Assembly: GCF_051846935.1 (NCBI RefSeq)
Contig: NZ_JBPYCS010000002.1
Location: 1 to 64,000 of the forward strand
Direction of reading: 5' to 3'
Source of the DNA: JBPYCR01 sp051846935
GTDB taxonomy: Bacteria; Bacillota; Bacilli; Bacillales; Amphibacillaceae
Length of the DNA stretch: 64,000 nt
In this document: piece by piece, positions 26,817 to 36,174 of the stretch
Position numbering within the stretch: the stretch's first letter is position 1
How the letters are laid out: each line of letters begins with the position of its first letter
Notes under the pieces: generated by a model
The model's database searches: none
What the model saw: the letters and a program-made list of their open reading frames with translations, nothing else
Told to the model about the DNA's origin: nothing
Program-made: the position numbers and the translations under genes

Positions 26817-28328
26817 TTATTTTTCAGTTGGTAAAAATGTCTTTTTAAATGAATCAATTGCTTCAGCCATATCTTTATCGTCAGGAAGGTTTCCTGTTTC
26901 ACGGATAGATGTTAGCAATTCCTCGCGGTTGCTATCCATCCAAATATGGAATTCTTCTTCAAAGCGAACAATATCTTCAACTGGAATATCGTCCAAGAAG
27001 CCTTTTGTTAAGGCATAAATGATCATTACTTGCTTTTCAACAACTAATGGCTTATGAAGTCCTTGCTTAAGCACTTCGACTGTACGTTCCCCACGATTTA
27101 ATCGTGCCTGCGTTGCCTTGTCCAAATCAGAGCCAAATTGTGCAAAAGCTTCAAGCTCACGGAATGCAGCAAGGTCGAGACGTAATGTACCTGCTACCTT
27201 TTTCATCGCCTTAATTTGTGCCGATCCACCTACACGAGATACAGATAAACCAGGGTTAATCGCAGGACGAACTCCTGAGAAGAAAAGGTCTGACTGCAGG
27301 AAGATTTGTCCATCTGTAATTGAAATAACGTTCGTTGGAATATATGCAGAAATATCGCCTGCCTGTGTTTCAACGAAAGGTAGAGCAGTTAATGAACCGC
27401 CGCCACGTGCATCACTCAATTTAGCAGCACGCTCTAGTAAACGTGAGTGTAGATAGAATACATCCCCTGGGAATGCTTCACGACCTGGAGGACGACGCAA
27501 TAACAAGGAAAGCTCACGGTATGCTGCAGCTTGTTTTGATAAATCGTCATAAACAACAAGCACGTGCTTGCCGTTATACATAAATTCCTCACCCATTGTT
27601 ACACCAGCATAAGGTGCTAAGTATAGTAATGGAGCAGGATCTGATGCACCCGCGGATACTACAATTGTGTAGTCCAAAGCGCCATAGCGACGGAATGTTT
27701 CAACCGTACTTCTAACGGTTGACTCTTTTTGACCGATTGCTACGTAAATACAAATCATGTCTTGATCTGCCTGGTTCAAAATGGTATCAACTGCTACCGT
27801 AGTTTTACCTGTTTGACGGTCTCCTATAATCAACTCACGCTGTCCTCTTCCGATTGGTACGAGGGCGTCAATTGCTTTAATACCCGTTTGTAGTGGCTCG
27901 TCAACGGACTTACGATCCATTACACCCGGAGCTGGTGATTCAATTGGCCGTGTTTTTGTCGTTTCTGCTGGTCCTTTCCCATCAATTGGTTGACCTAGCG
28001 GGTTAACTACACGACCCAAAAGTTCCTCCCCTACAGGTACTTGCATAATTCTACCAGTACGGCGAACTTCATCGCCTTCTTTAATTTCTGTATATGCACC
28101 TAGTATAACAATACCAACGTTACTTTCCTCTAGGTTCTGTGCCATTCCGATAACACCGTTTGAGAATTCAACGAGTTCTCCGGCCATTACATTATCAAGA
28201 CCATGTGCACGTGCAATCCCGTCACCGATTTCAATTACAGTTCCGACATCACTTACTTCAATATCTGAATCAAACGATTCGATCTGCTGTTTAATCAGTG
28301 TACTGATTTCTTCAGCTTTAATGCTCAT
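26817..28328 (-). CDS. atpA: ATP synthase F1 subunit alpha
   Basis: 503 residues, the non-catalytic nucleotide-binding subunit. Walker A GDRQTGKT is near residue 170. The arginine-finger region VSRVGGSAQIKAMK is near 365. Residues 1-20 form the delta-binding amino-terminal helix. Length matches the family. ATG start after GGGGTGAAATGGT, 21 bases after atpH. Confidence 0.98.
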   Translation of the reverse strand: MSIKAEEISTLIKQQIESFDSDIEVSDVGTVIEIGDGIARAHGLDNVMAGELVEFSNGVIGMAQNLEESNVGIVILGAYTEIKEGDEVRRTGRIMQVPVGEELLGRVVNPLGQPIDGKGPAETTKTRPIESPAPGVMDRKSVDEPLQTGIKAIDALVPIGRGQRELIIGDRQTGKTTVAVDTILNQADQDMICIYVAIGQKESTVRSTVETFRRYGALDYTIVVSAGASDPAPLLYLAPYAGVTMGEEFMYNGKHVLVVYDDLSKQAAAYRELSLLLRRPPGREAFPGDVFYLHSRLLERAAKLSDARGGGSLTALPFVETQAGDISAYIPTNVISITDGQIFLQSDLFFSGVRPAINPGLSVSRVGGSAQIKAMKKVAGTLRLDLAAFRELEAFAQFGSDLDKATQARLNRGERTVEVLKQGLHKPLVVEKQVMIIYALTKGFLDDIPVEDIVRFEEEFHIWMDSNREELLTSIRETGNLPDDKDMAEAIDSFKKTFLPTEK

Positions 28329-28349
28329 ACCATTTCACCCCTATCTTCA

Positions 28350-28892
28350 TTAGTTTGCAGTTACGATATTTCGTTCAATTCGCTTTAATTTACCGCTAAT
28401 AGAACCATCGTAAATCGTATTTCCAATCCGTATTTTCATTCCGCCAATTAAGTCGGAGTCAACAACATTCTTAATTTTAATCGTATTCTTGTTAAATCGT
28501 TGGGCAAAAGAAGCTGCTAAATCTTCTTTTTCTGTTTTTGATAGTTCTCGAACAGAGTATACAGTTGCTTCGGCAATGCCTTTTGCATCGTTGTATAATT
28601 GGATAAAATGATCAATCATGGATGGAACGAGTTCCACACGCTGACGTTCGACAAGAATTTTTAATGTATTTAAAATATCTGTCTGAATTCCTTGAAAAAC
28701 TTCATCGAGAAACTGCTTCTTTTTTTCATTTGTAATTCTAGGGTGCTTCAGGAAAACGACAAGACTATCATTCACTTCTAGAACTTCTTTTACGACGCGT
28801 AACTCTTCTATTAATTGATCTAATGTAGCTTTTTCGTCGCCAAGTTGAAAAAGAGCATCTGCATAACGTTTGGCAACTACGGCTTCACTCAT
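28350..28892 (-). CDS. atpH: ATP synthase F1 subunit delta
   Basis: 180 residues, the OSCP-like cap that joins the F1 head to the b-subunit stator. The amino-terminal helical bundle starts VAKRYADALFQL, and the C-terminal domain contains the conserved D-S-D-L-I-G-G-M-K-I-R-I-G region (about 150-162). The ATG overlaps the atpF stop by four bases (ATGA), implying coupled translation. GGAGAAG lies upstream. Confidence 0.97.
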   Translation of the reverse strand: MSEAVVAKRYADALFQLGDEKATLDQLIEELRVVKEVLEVNDSLVVFLKHPRITNEKKKQFLDEVFQGIQTDILNTLKILVERQRVELVPSMIDHFIQLYNDAKGIAEATVYSVRELSKTEKEDLAASFAQRFNKNTIKIKNVVDSDLIGGMKIRIGNTIYDGSISGKLKRIERNIVTAN

Positions 28893-29416
28893 AGCTCTTC
28901 TCCTACCTCTTTAATATATTCATTGATCAATTTATCTTGATCCTGTGCGCTAATTTCCTTCTCAATTACTTTACTTGCAATTAAAACGGATAATGAAGCC
29001 ACTTTATCTTGAAGTGCTTGAATTGCCTTTTCTTTTTCGTTTTCAATCTCTTCTTGTGCTGCCTTTTTAATTCGATCTGCTTCTAGACGAGCCGATTGAA
29101 TAATATCCTGCTCTTGTCTAACTCCAGCATTTTTGGCATCTTCGATCATTTTTTGTGCTTCCTGCTTCGTTTGCTTTAGTTGTTCAACAGCTTCTTTCGA
29201 TGCCTTTTCCGCTTCTGCACGGCTTTTTTCTGCTGCTTCGATTTCGCCAGCAACATAATCTTCCCGTTTTTTCATCATGTCCATAACAGGACCCCAGGCA
29301 TACTTGCGGACTAAAATTAGTAAAACGACAAAGAACAACAGCTGAACGAGCATATCTCCAACTCGAAGTCCACCCAACACAGCGTATACGTGTGTATAAT
29401 CGGTAAGTGCTTGCAC
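28889..29416 (-). CDS. atpF: ATP synthase Fo subunit b
   Basis: 175 residues. One amino-terminal membrane helix (about 19-40, GDMLVQLLFFVVLLILVRKYAW) is followed by a long charged coiled coil that forms the stator stalk to delta. Start: GTG of VQALTDYTH at 29416 with AAGGAG eight bases upstream; an ATG 15 codons earlier lacks a ribosome site. Overlaps atpH by four bases. Confidence 0.96.
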   Translation of the reverse strand: MQALTDYTHVYAVLGGLRVGDMLVQLLFFVVLLILVRKYAWGPVMDMMKKREDYVAGEIEAAEKSRAEAEKASKEAVEQLKQTKQEAQKMIEDAKNAGVRQEQDIIQSARLEADRIKKAAQEEIENEKEKAIQALQDKVASLSVLIASKVIEKEISAQDQDKLINEYIKEVGEEL

Positions 29417-29480
29417 AGAATTCACTCCTTCCACAACAGATAAGTATATGTCAAAACGCATTTAATTTGAGCCAAGTATA

Positions 29481-29520
29481 AACAACGGCGAAGGTATTAA
29501 TATCCGCTTCGCCATTTGTT
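29481..29520 (-). promoter_or_regulatory. Stem-loop in the atpE-atpF gap
   Basis: GGCGAAG/CTTCGCC (7 pairs) extends through a small bulge into AACAA/TTGTT. It starts about 10 bases after the atpE stop, with no U run following on the transcript. It may protect or process the highly translated atpE message. Confidence 0.55.
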
Positions 29521-29529
29521 AAAAACGTG

Positions 29530-29736
29530 TTACATAACGATTAATGCGATAACTACCCCAATGATCGGTACCGCTTCAACCAATGCAACCCCGATAAACA
29601 TTGTTGTTTGTAGCTGACCTCTAAGTTCTGGCTGACGAGCAATCCCTTCAACTGTACGACTTACGATCAAACCGTTACCAATACCTGCACCAAGTGCACC
29701 TAATCCTACTGCTATTGCAGCTGCTAAAGCTCCCAT
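29530..29736 (-). CDS. atpE: ATP synthase Fo subunit c
   Basis: 68 residues, two membrane helices forming the rotor ring. The G-A-G-I-G-N-G packing motif is at 16-22 and the proton-carrying Glu at residue 54 in A-L-V-E-A-V-P. The glycine motif is the ordinary GxGxGxG form, not the alanine-rich version of extreme alkaliphiles. Start: ATG of MGALAAAIAVG at 29736, with GAGGAGG nine bases upstream; a longer form starting six codons earlier would bury the ribosome site. Confidence 0.96.
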   Translation of the reverse strand: MGALAAAIAVGLGALGAGIGNGLIVSRTVEGIARQPELRGQLQTTMFIGVALVEAVPIIGVVIALIVM

Positions 29737-29781
29737 AATATAATTCCTCCTCATTGTTTTTATAACTTTTATAATTTAATT

Positions 29782-29806
29782 CCAGTTTTAATCAAATTAA
29801 AGCTGG
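29782..29806 (-). promoter_or_regulatory. Stem-loop in the atpB-atpE gap
   Basis: CCAGTTTTAAT and ATTAAAGCTGG pair over 11 positions with one mismatch and a 3-base loop, about 45 bases before the atpE ribosome site. Confidence 0.5.
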
Positions 29807-29851
29807 TTCATGCATATAATGTAAAGTGATTCAAATTGCTTTCATTTACCC

Positions 29852-30574
29852 CTAGTGCTCGTTACTTACTTTATGTGAAATAAACACGAGCGTTAGCATT
29901 GTAAATATAAATGCTTGAATTCCCCCGATAAAGATACTAAATCCTTGCCATGCGAGGAACGGGATTGCTCCACCTAGGAATCCGAAAACTCCTGAAGTTG
30001 TTAATCCAACTAATAATGCCAACAAAACTTCTCCAGCATATAGGTTACCAAACAAACGCAAACCGAGTGTTAACGTATTCGCAAATTCTTCGATCAGCTT
30101 AATCGGAAACAATACCGGGATCGGTCTGAAATAATCCAGGAAATATTCTTTTCCGCCGCGAAGCTTAATGCCATAAAAATGCGATAATAAAATAACCATT
30201 GTTGACAAGGTTAGCGTAATACCTGGATCGGCAGTCGGTGATTTCCACCACAGCTCATCCCCAAATACACCATTTGTAATTACACCAAGCATGTTGCCAA
30301 CTAAAATATACGTAAATAATGTAAGTGCCAATGGCAGGAATACTTTACCTGTTTTCCAATCCATTGTGTCATTAATCATGCCTTTAATGAAATCAAGAAT
30401 CCATTCCATAACATTTTGTGCACCCGACGGCTTCATTTCAATCTTTCGGGCTCCTAATACACAAAGTACAAATACGATAAGCGATGTAACGGCAATCATC
30501 AACACGTTAGACAAGTTGAAGTCAAGCCAAGAAATACCAAATACGTTTTCTACAATTGGTGCTCCATGATCCAT
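29852..30574 (-). CDS. atpB: ATP synthase Fo subunit a
   Basis: 240 residues, five or six membrane helices. The essential Arg lies in L-T-L-G-L-R-L-F-G-N (about residue 173), which faces the c-ring Glu and forms the proton half-channels. Other family cues are GNMLGV near 95 and the C-terminal IQAFIFTMLTLVFI helix. GGGGTG precedes the ATG. Confidence 0.97.
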   Translation of the reverse strand: MDHGAPIVENVFGISWLDFNLSNVLMIAVTSLIVFVLCVLGARKIEMKPSGAQNVMEWILDFIKGMINDTMDWKTGKVFLPLALTLFTYILVGNMLGVITNGVFGDELWWKSPTADPGITLTLSTMVILLSHFYGIKLRGGKEYFLDYFRPIPVLFPIKLIEEFANTLTLGLRLFGNLYAGEVLLALLVGLTTSGVFGFLGGAIPFLAWQGFSIFIGGIQAFIFTMLTLVFISHKVSNEH

Positions 30575-30671
30575 TCAATTCACCCCGCTTTCAGACCAGT
30601 TTTGTTAGACGAAGAATAAGACAGCCACTCAGTAATGGGTAGCACCTTTCTTCTAAACAGTGGGGAGTTCC

Positions 30672-31034
30672 CTATCTGTTAAACAAAATAAAATCAACCA
30701 TAACGACAACATATGCTGTCATTAACCCTACGATAAAAGCGATGATATCGATATTTTCTTCTAACCGTAATACGATAATCACACCTAAAGCAACAGCGGC
30801 TAACCGGGACAGTGTGCCAAGACCTTTTGCTTTTTGTTTTTTTTCAACTGCTTCAGAAAAATCGTTTATTTTCTTTTGCATTAGCCACAAATTGTAGAAG
30901 CTAATAACACTTCCTAAAGCAAGTCCTAAAAAAATAGTCGTGTAAGGTGTAAATCCTGCCCCAAGGACTAAGAGTGCGAGAAGATAGAGCATCCATTTGC
31001 GTTGTCGAACAGCCATTGTTTCATAATTCAACAT
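30672..31034 (-). CDS. atpI: ATP synthase subunit I (AtpI)
   Basis: 120 residues with four hydrophobic helices. AtpI acts as an assembly aid for the c-ring and may help with magnesium. Sequence is poorly conserved in the family; the call rests on length, helices and position as first gene of the operon 97 bases before atpB. The ribosome site is weak (GAAGAGTG before ATG), and an internal ATG at residue 7 is possible. Confidence 0.88.
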   Translation of the reverse strand: MLNYETMAVRQRKWMLYLLALLVLGAGFTPYTTIFLGLALGSVISFYNLWLMQKKINDFSEAVEKKQKAKGLGTLSRLAAVALGVIIVLRLEENIDIIAFIVGLMTAYVVVMVDFILFNR

Positions 31035-31517
31035 TCTTCACTCTTCTCTTCTGTAAAATCAGTAAAGCTTGTAGAATATACAGCGCAAAATCAGACACAT
31101 TTCACTTGCTATTCCGACATTTGCCGCCTTTCAAAATACTTACCTATAATTGTGTTAAAGGCACACAGTTATGCAGTATAATTATTACATTCCACACTTT
31201 GCAATTCTACCTTAGCTATACCGCAATGTCAATTAGTTATAAGGGATTCACGGACAGCAATTTAAATAGGACGTTTTTGGCTTTTCTAGTCACGTCCCTT
31301 AGTCATTATAAAGGAAGTAACATGTCGAATGGTTGACATTTTTGTGAACAATTTTGTGAAAAGTATACAACCTTCAATTCTCTCCATTTTTCCAGCTGCG
31401 ATTTGATTTTAATCATCCAATGCGGTACGGTCTCGTACTTCATCAACAATTGCTATTCAACGATATATAAAGTGTAAATTGCGTTGTTGGTTCATGGAGT
31501 GACCGAGGGCACTCCGG
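31035..31517. other. Intergenic region with probable atp operon promoter
   Basis: 483 bases with no gene. On the minus strand a good -10 box TATAATG lies at 31304-31310, but no good -35 hexamer is seen at the right distance. A GGAGTG/CACTCC hairpin at 31495-31514 follows the protease stop without a U run. Confidence 0.4.
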
Positions 31518-33710
31518 TTAATCTTCAATACGTATTTCTTGTACATGGCTTGCAAACGTACCACTTTCTAATTGAAAGGTAAGGACAGCTGTGTAACTCC
31601 CAGCCTTCACGTGTACCCTATCTATTTCCCCCTCCGTTAAGCCGACGTTAACCTCTTTCAATGTAAGCAATTCTTTTGCATAGAGTAACGATTCTGCTTC
31701 ATATAGATGAACAGCGACTTCCTTTGCCCGCTCCGTCATATATAGTTGATATGCATATGTATTATCCGTGTATGGTTTTAAGCCGAAATGGAATCCAGCA
31801 GCTTTTGGATAATCGGCCGTCCGATTCACAAATAAATAAGGTAGATGATACGTTTTGCTCGTACGAATATTTTCAAGCACGAGCCAATCCTGTACAATTC
31901 CATCTGGCAGGAGGGAAGGGATTACTGCTAGCTTAATTGGAATTTCTTTTCGCTCTCCTTCCTCTACTGTAAAACGTTGTGGCAAATTCCACTGTAATCC
32001 TTGCTTCTTTTTCGGTATATGAAAACGATACTGCTGCGGTTTATTTGTCACATTTTCTATCGTTACAAATGTTTCGTTCTCTTCTTTGTATTCATTCATT
32101 TTGCCAAAGGTAAGGAACGAGTTTGTAAGTATTGTATCTGCTCGTAGTGCTTGTTCGATGTCCATAATCCCGGCACCTTGAACATTTGGATCAAAAAGCT
32201 TACCATCCTCTTTAATTGGATGTGCAGTTGTTTTTAAAGCTCCAATTATTTGCTCGTTCGTCCAATCCGGTTTTGCCTCCTTGAGCACAGCGATTGCACC
32301 AGCAATATGTGGAGCTGCCATACTTGTGCCATTAAGTGCATCATAGCCGCCAGGTATGCTACTTAATATATTTGTTCCTGGGGCAAGAATATCTGGCTTA
32401 ATGTGCCAGTTTGTCGTGACGGGTCCGCGTGAGCTAAAAGATGCGGTTCCTGTTTCCCGCTTTTCATAAAGCGTTTCCAAATAAAGTATTTGTCCTTCTA
32501 GCTGTTTAGCAATCCACTCTGCATCAGCTTTTCGAATTGCAGCGACAGGAATGTGGAGCGGAGCTTTTTCATTTGCTATACTCCCGGGAAATAGCTCGTC
32601 TTCCTCATTATAAACAACGACTGCCACTGCTCTTTGTTCCTCTGCATGCTTTATCGAGTCATAAATAGAGCCGTCGGAATGCTCCATAACGACAATACTA
32701 TTTGCTACTTTTTTTTCGGTATTAAACTCGACAATAGGATAATCCTTTTCAAACTTCCAAGGGGAAGAGCCGATGAGTGGCGTTAACGGAATTTGTTTTT
32801 TATGTAATGTTTCATATAAATATGCAACCTTGCGCGGATGTGTCGCTGCTCCAACAGCAATTGCATTTGCTGCCGTTGCTGTTGCCGGTGAGCCGACCGT
32901 CCAATTCGCCGGTCCGTCGTTTCCATTGGCAATTACGACTGCCACGCCAAGTTCTGTTGCACGATTTACTGCTTTGCTTGTCGGATAATCTGGCCCATTT
33001 ACAGTATTGCCAAGCGAAAGATTTATTATGTCTACGCCATCCTTTACAGCTTGTTCCATTGCTGCGATCACTTGAATTGATGTTCCTGCTCCACCCGGAC
33101 CTAATGCACGATACGCATAAAGTGCTGCATTTGGTGCTACCCCTTTTAGTTGGCCATTCCCAGCAATTATTCCGGCAACATGTGTCCCATGAGATGTCGG
33201 TATTCCTTCTGAAGGCAATGTTTCCATCGGGTCATCGTCCAAGTCGACTAAATCATAGCCACCAGAATAATTGGCCGCTAGATCTGGATGGGTGTAATCA
33301 ATACCTGTATCTACTACGCCAACCTTAACTCCTTTTCCTGTAAAATCTGTCGTATTCATTTGCTCTGCGAGTACAAAACCATTCCCTTCTTCACCTATTT
33401 CCTCCAGATACCGATCGTTTATCATTGATTTATATGTATGTACTGGATGAACTACTTTAACAAAGTCTTGATTAGCTACTTTTGCCAGCTTTTCCGGCGA
33501 TCCCTGTACTGCAATCCCTGTAAATAGTGTGTCATAGGTTGCTACAACACGTAAAAACGGATACTGCAACTCAATATCTCGTGCATATGTATGTGGGTCT
33601 CCTTCTACTTCAACAATAATTGAAACGTCGTTCTTTTCTAGTGCAGCAGCGTGCGATGGAATTATAAGCAAAAGCATTGGAAATAGTAAAAGGATACGTA
33701 TACGCATCAT
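31518..33710 (-). CDS. Secreted subtilisin-like serine protease (S8, Vpr-like)
   Basis: 730 residues. A signal peptide (about 1-23) is followed by an I9-type propeptide (about 25-105) and an S8 catalytic domain with Asp in VVDTGIDYTHPDL (about 135), His in S-H-G-T-H-V-A-G (about 173) and Ser in N-G-T-S-M-A-A-P-H (about 463). A protease-associated (PA) insert lies between His and Ser (about 310-410). A C-terminal beta-rich region follows. This layout is that of B. subtilis Vpr, an extracellular protease, though shorter. AGGAGG lies seven bases before the ATG. It sits between mnaA and atpI, which are adjacent in B. subtilis. Confidence 0.93.
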   Translation of the reverse strand: MMRIRILLLFPMLLLIIPSHAAALEKNDVSIIVEVEGDPHTYARDIELQYPFLRVVATYDTLFTGIAVQGSPEKLAKVANQDFVKVVHPVHTYKSMINDRYLEEIGEEGNGFVLAEQMNTTDFTGKGVKVGVVDTGIDYTHPDLAANYSGGYDLVDLDDDPMETLPSEGIPTSHGTHVAGIIAGNGQLKGVAPNAALYAYRALGPGGAGTSIQVIAAMEQAVKDGVDIINLSLGNTVNGPDYPTSKAVNRATELGVAVVIANGNDGPANWTVGSPATATAANAIAVGAATHPRKVAYLYETLHKKQIPLTPLIGSSPWKFEKDYPIVEFNTEKKVANSIVVMEHSDGSIYDSIKHAEEQRAVAVVVYNEEDELFPGSIANEKAPLHIPVAAIRKADAEWIAKQLEGQILYLETLYEKRETGTASFSSRGPVTTNWHIKPDILAPGTNILSSIPGGYDALNGTSMAAPHIAGAIAVLKEAKPDWTNEQIIGALKTTAHPIKEDGKLFDPNVQGAGIMDIEQALRADTILTNSFLTFGKMNEYKEENETFVTIENVTNKPQQYRFHIPKKKQGLQWNLPQRFTVEEGERKEIPIKLAVIPSLLPDGIVQDWLVLENIRTSKTYHLPYLFVNRTADYPKAAGFHFGLKPYTDNTYAYQLYMTERAKEVAVHLYEAESLLYAKELLTLKEVNVGLTEGEIDRVHVKAGSYTAVLTFQLESGTFASHVQEIRIED

Positions 33711-33966
33711 AGATCAACCTCCTGTTGCCTCTAATAAAAGGAATTATTTGCTAAAAATGGAAGCATAGACGAAGGGACGATAAAATACAAAGTTTATAAT
33801 AAGCTAGTTTTCATCGTTTTTGGCACGATATTTTCCCCGCGCACTTATCGCTTTTCTTAGTTTCTAGAATATAAAGAGAAATATGCATGTGTTGTAAGCT
33901 TCTTCTGTATATTTAGTTTCTCAAAATCAAAAAACTACAAAACATGACTGAACCGAACAACAAACC

Positions 33967-34015
33967 AAAAAAAGAAGCTAAGCAATTCCAATTAAATTGG
34001 AGTGCCTAACTTCTT
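33967..34015 (-). terminator. Terminator of mnaA
   Basis: On the minus strand AAGAAGTTAGGCA...TGCTTAGCTTCTT is a long stem with an inner CCAATT/AATTGG stem, followed by TTTTTT. The rest of the 33711-34081 gap shows nothing else I recognise. Confidence 0.85.
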
Positions 34016-34081
34016 TATTTTTCTACTTATATGCACGAAAAAAACGAGAGTGGAACGAAAATTAAGTGATGCTGTTTTGTT

Positions 34082-35197
34082 TTACTTTTTAAAATAAGCA
34101 CGGATAGCATCTGCAATACGGCTGGAGGCTTGGCCATCGCCATATGGATTCGCAGCTTTCGCCATTTTTTCATATGCAGCTTGATCAGACAATAGTTCGT
34201 TTGCCATGTTGAAGATTGTATCCTCTTCCGTTCCAGCAAGCTTCAATGTCCCCGCATCAATACCCTCTGGTCGCTCGGTAGTATCGCGCAAAACGAGTAC
34301 TGGAACACCTAAGGATGGTGCTTCTTCTTGAATACCGCCGGAATCGGTTAAAATCAAATGCGATCTAGCCGCAAAATTATGAAAATCAACAACACCGAGT
34401 GGTTCAATTAGCTGGATGCGGTCATCATTGCCCAATATTTCATCTGCTGTCTGTTTGACGACTGGATTTAAGTGAACGGGATAAATAACACGAATATCGT
34501 CATGTGCTTCGACAAGCCGCTTAATTGCTCGGAACATCTGTTGCATATTATTCCCTAAGTTTTCCCTGCGATGGGCGGTCATTAAAACGAGCCGCTTGCC
34601 TTCAATCGCAGTAAGCATCGGATGGCTATAGCCCTCATCAACGGTTGTTTTTAATGCGTCAATCGCAGTATTTCCCGTTACAGAAATTCGATCTGCATCT
34701 TTATTTTCATTCAGCAAATTTTGTTTTGCCTTTTCTGTCGGTGCAAAGTGTAAATCAGCCATAACTCCCGTTAGCTGTCGGTTCATTTCTTCTGGATAAG
34801 GGGAGTATTTATCCCACGTACGTAAGCCTGCTTCAACATGACCAATCGCAATCTGATTGTAATATGCAGCTAATGAAGCAGCAAACGTCGTGCTCGTATC
34901 CCCATGTACAAGTACGATGTCTGGCTTCGTTTCTTTCATTACTTCATCCAAGCCTTCAAGTGCTCTTGTCGTAATTTGTGCTAACGATTGTTTGCTTTTC
35001 ATAATGTTTAAATCGTGGTCCGGAGTTACTTGGAAAATTTCAAGTACTTGGTCAAGCATTTCCCGATGTTGTGCGGTAACAGTGACAATTGATTCAAACT
35101 CATCTGCACGTTTATTCAATTCCAATACGAGCGGTGCCATTTTAATTGCTTCAGGTCTTGTACCAAAAATCGACATCACTTTAATTTTTTTATTCAT
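34082..35197 (-). CDS. mnaA: UDP-N-acetylglucosamine 2-epimerase
   Basis: 371 residues, GT-B-like fold. It interconverts UDP-GlcNAc and UDP-ManNAc; in Bacillus the product feeds wall teichoic acid linkage-unit synthesis. Signatures are GTRPEAIKMAPLV at residues 10-22, H-G-D-T-S-T-T-F (about 95), G-H-V-E-A-G-L-R-T (about 118), and the C-terminal T-D-S-G-G-I-Q-E-E-A segment (about 290). Its place between upp and the atp genes matches B. subtilis mnaA. Confidence 0.96.
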   Translation of the reverse strand: MNKKIKVMSIFGTRPEAIKMAPLVLELNKRADEFESIVTVTAQHREMLDQVLEIFQVTPDHDLNIMKSKQSLAQITTRALEGLDEVMKETKPDIVLVHGDTSTTFAASLAAYYNQIAIGHVEAGLRTWDKYSPYPEEMNRQLTGVMADLHFAPTEKAKQNLLNENKDADRISVTGNTAIDALKTTVDEGYSHPMLTAIEGKRLVLMTAHRRENLGNNMQQMFRAIKRLVEAHDDIRVIYPVHLNPVVKQTADEILGNDDRIQLIEPLGVVDFHNFAARSHLILTDSGGIQEEAPSLGVPVLVLRDTTERPEGIDAGTLKLAGTEEDTIFNMANELLSDQAAYEKMAKAANPYGDGQASSRIADAIRAYFKK

Positions 35198-35325
35198 TCC
35201 TACGTTTCACTCCAATATATATTGTTAGCTTCCAGCTATCTCCGTTCGCGCTTTTTTTTCTTAAAAAGATGCAGCGTTAACAATTATTCGATCTTAATAA
35301 ACCGATCGTAAGTGGAAATTCGTAT

Positions 35326-35955
35326 CTACTTCGTACCGTATAACCGATCCCCGGCATCGCCTAGCCCTGGAACGATATACCCTTTTTCATTGAGCTTTTC
35401 ATCCAGGCCACCTAAGTATATATCGACATCTGGATGATTCTCCTTAATAAGCTCCACACCTTCTGGAGCTGCAATTAAACACATTAGGCTTATGCTCTTT
35501 GCCCCGCGTTTTTTCAAGGAATCAATCGCGTCGTTAGCTGAACCGCCTGTTGCTAACATCGGATCGAGAACAATTAGCTTGCGTTCCGCAATGTCAGAAG
35601 GAAGCTTAATATAATATTCTACTGGCTTTAATGTTTCGGGATCACGATAAAGGCCGACATGTCCTACACGAGCAGCTGGTAAAAGGTTTAACATTCCATC
35701 TACCATCCCTAAGCCTGCACGTAAAATCGGAATTAAGCCGATTTTCTTTCCAGATAGAATGTGAGCTTTTGCTTCTGTAACCGGTGTTTCTACAGTAATT
35801 TCTTTAAGTGGAAGCTCTCTCGTAATCTCAAATGCCATGAGCATAGAAACCTCATCGACAAGCTCTCGAAACTCTTTTGTTCCAGTATTTTTATCGCGTA
35901 TGTACGTTAATTTATGTTGTATTAATGGATGATTCAGTACAAATACGTTACCCAC
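35326..35955 (-). CDS. upp: Uracil phosphoribosyltransferase
   Basis: 209 residues. It salvages uracil with PRPP to UMP in the cytosol. The PRPP loop VLDPMLATGGSAND is at about 128-141, the uracil-binding G-I-P-P-like region near the C terminus is present as VPGLGDAGDR, and PILRAGLGMVDG is near 75. GTG start at 35955 (GNVFVLNHPLIQHKL) with AGAGGATG upstream. It lies between glyA and mnaA as in B. subtilis. Confidence 0.97.
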   Translation of the reverse strand: MGNVFVLNHPLIQHKLTYIRDKNTGTKEFRELVDEVSMLMAFEITRELPLKEITVETPVTEAKAHILSGKKIGLIPILRAGLGMVDGMLNLLPAARVGHVGLYRDPETLKPVEYYIKLPSDIAERKLIVLDPMLATGGSANDAIDSLKKRGAKSISLMCLIAAPEGVELIKENHPDVDIYLGGLDEKLNEKGYIVPGLGDAGDRLYGTK

Positions 35956-36091
35956 TTACAATTCATCCTCTCTATTTTTGTCCATCGACAAAATTGTACA
36001 GAAAAAACATACAGCTTTCAAGCGTCGATATCCCTTTAATTTTGTCAAGCGTTTCAGACGCTATTTACTAAAGTTGTATTGTTATGGACAT

Positions 36092-36136
36092 AAAAACAGC
36101 TGACAGTAACCGATACAAACGTATGCTACTGCCAGC
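36092..36136 (-). terminator. Terminator of glyA
   Basis: On the minus strand AGCTGGCAGTAGC...GTTACTGTCAGCT is followed by GTTTTTATG. It lies about 40 bases after the glyA stop, so upp likely has its own promoter. Confidence 0.85.
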
Positions 36137-36174
36137 TCCTATAAAATTATTCAATAAAATGAAGCAGCTGCTTT

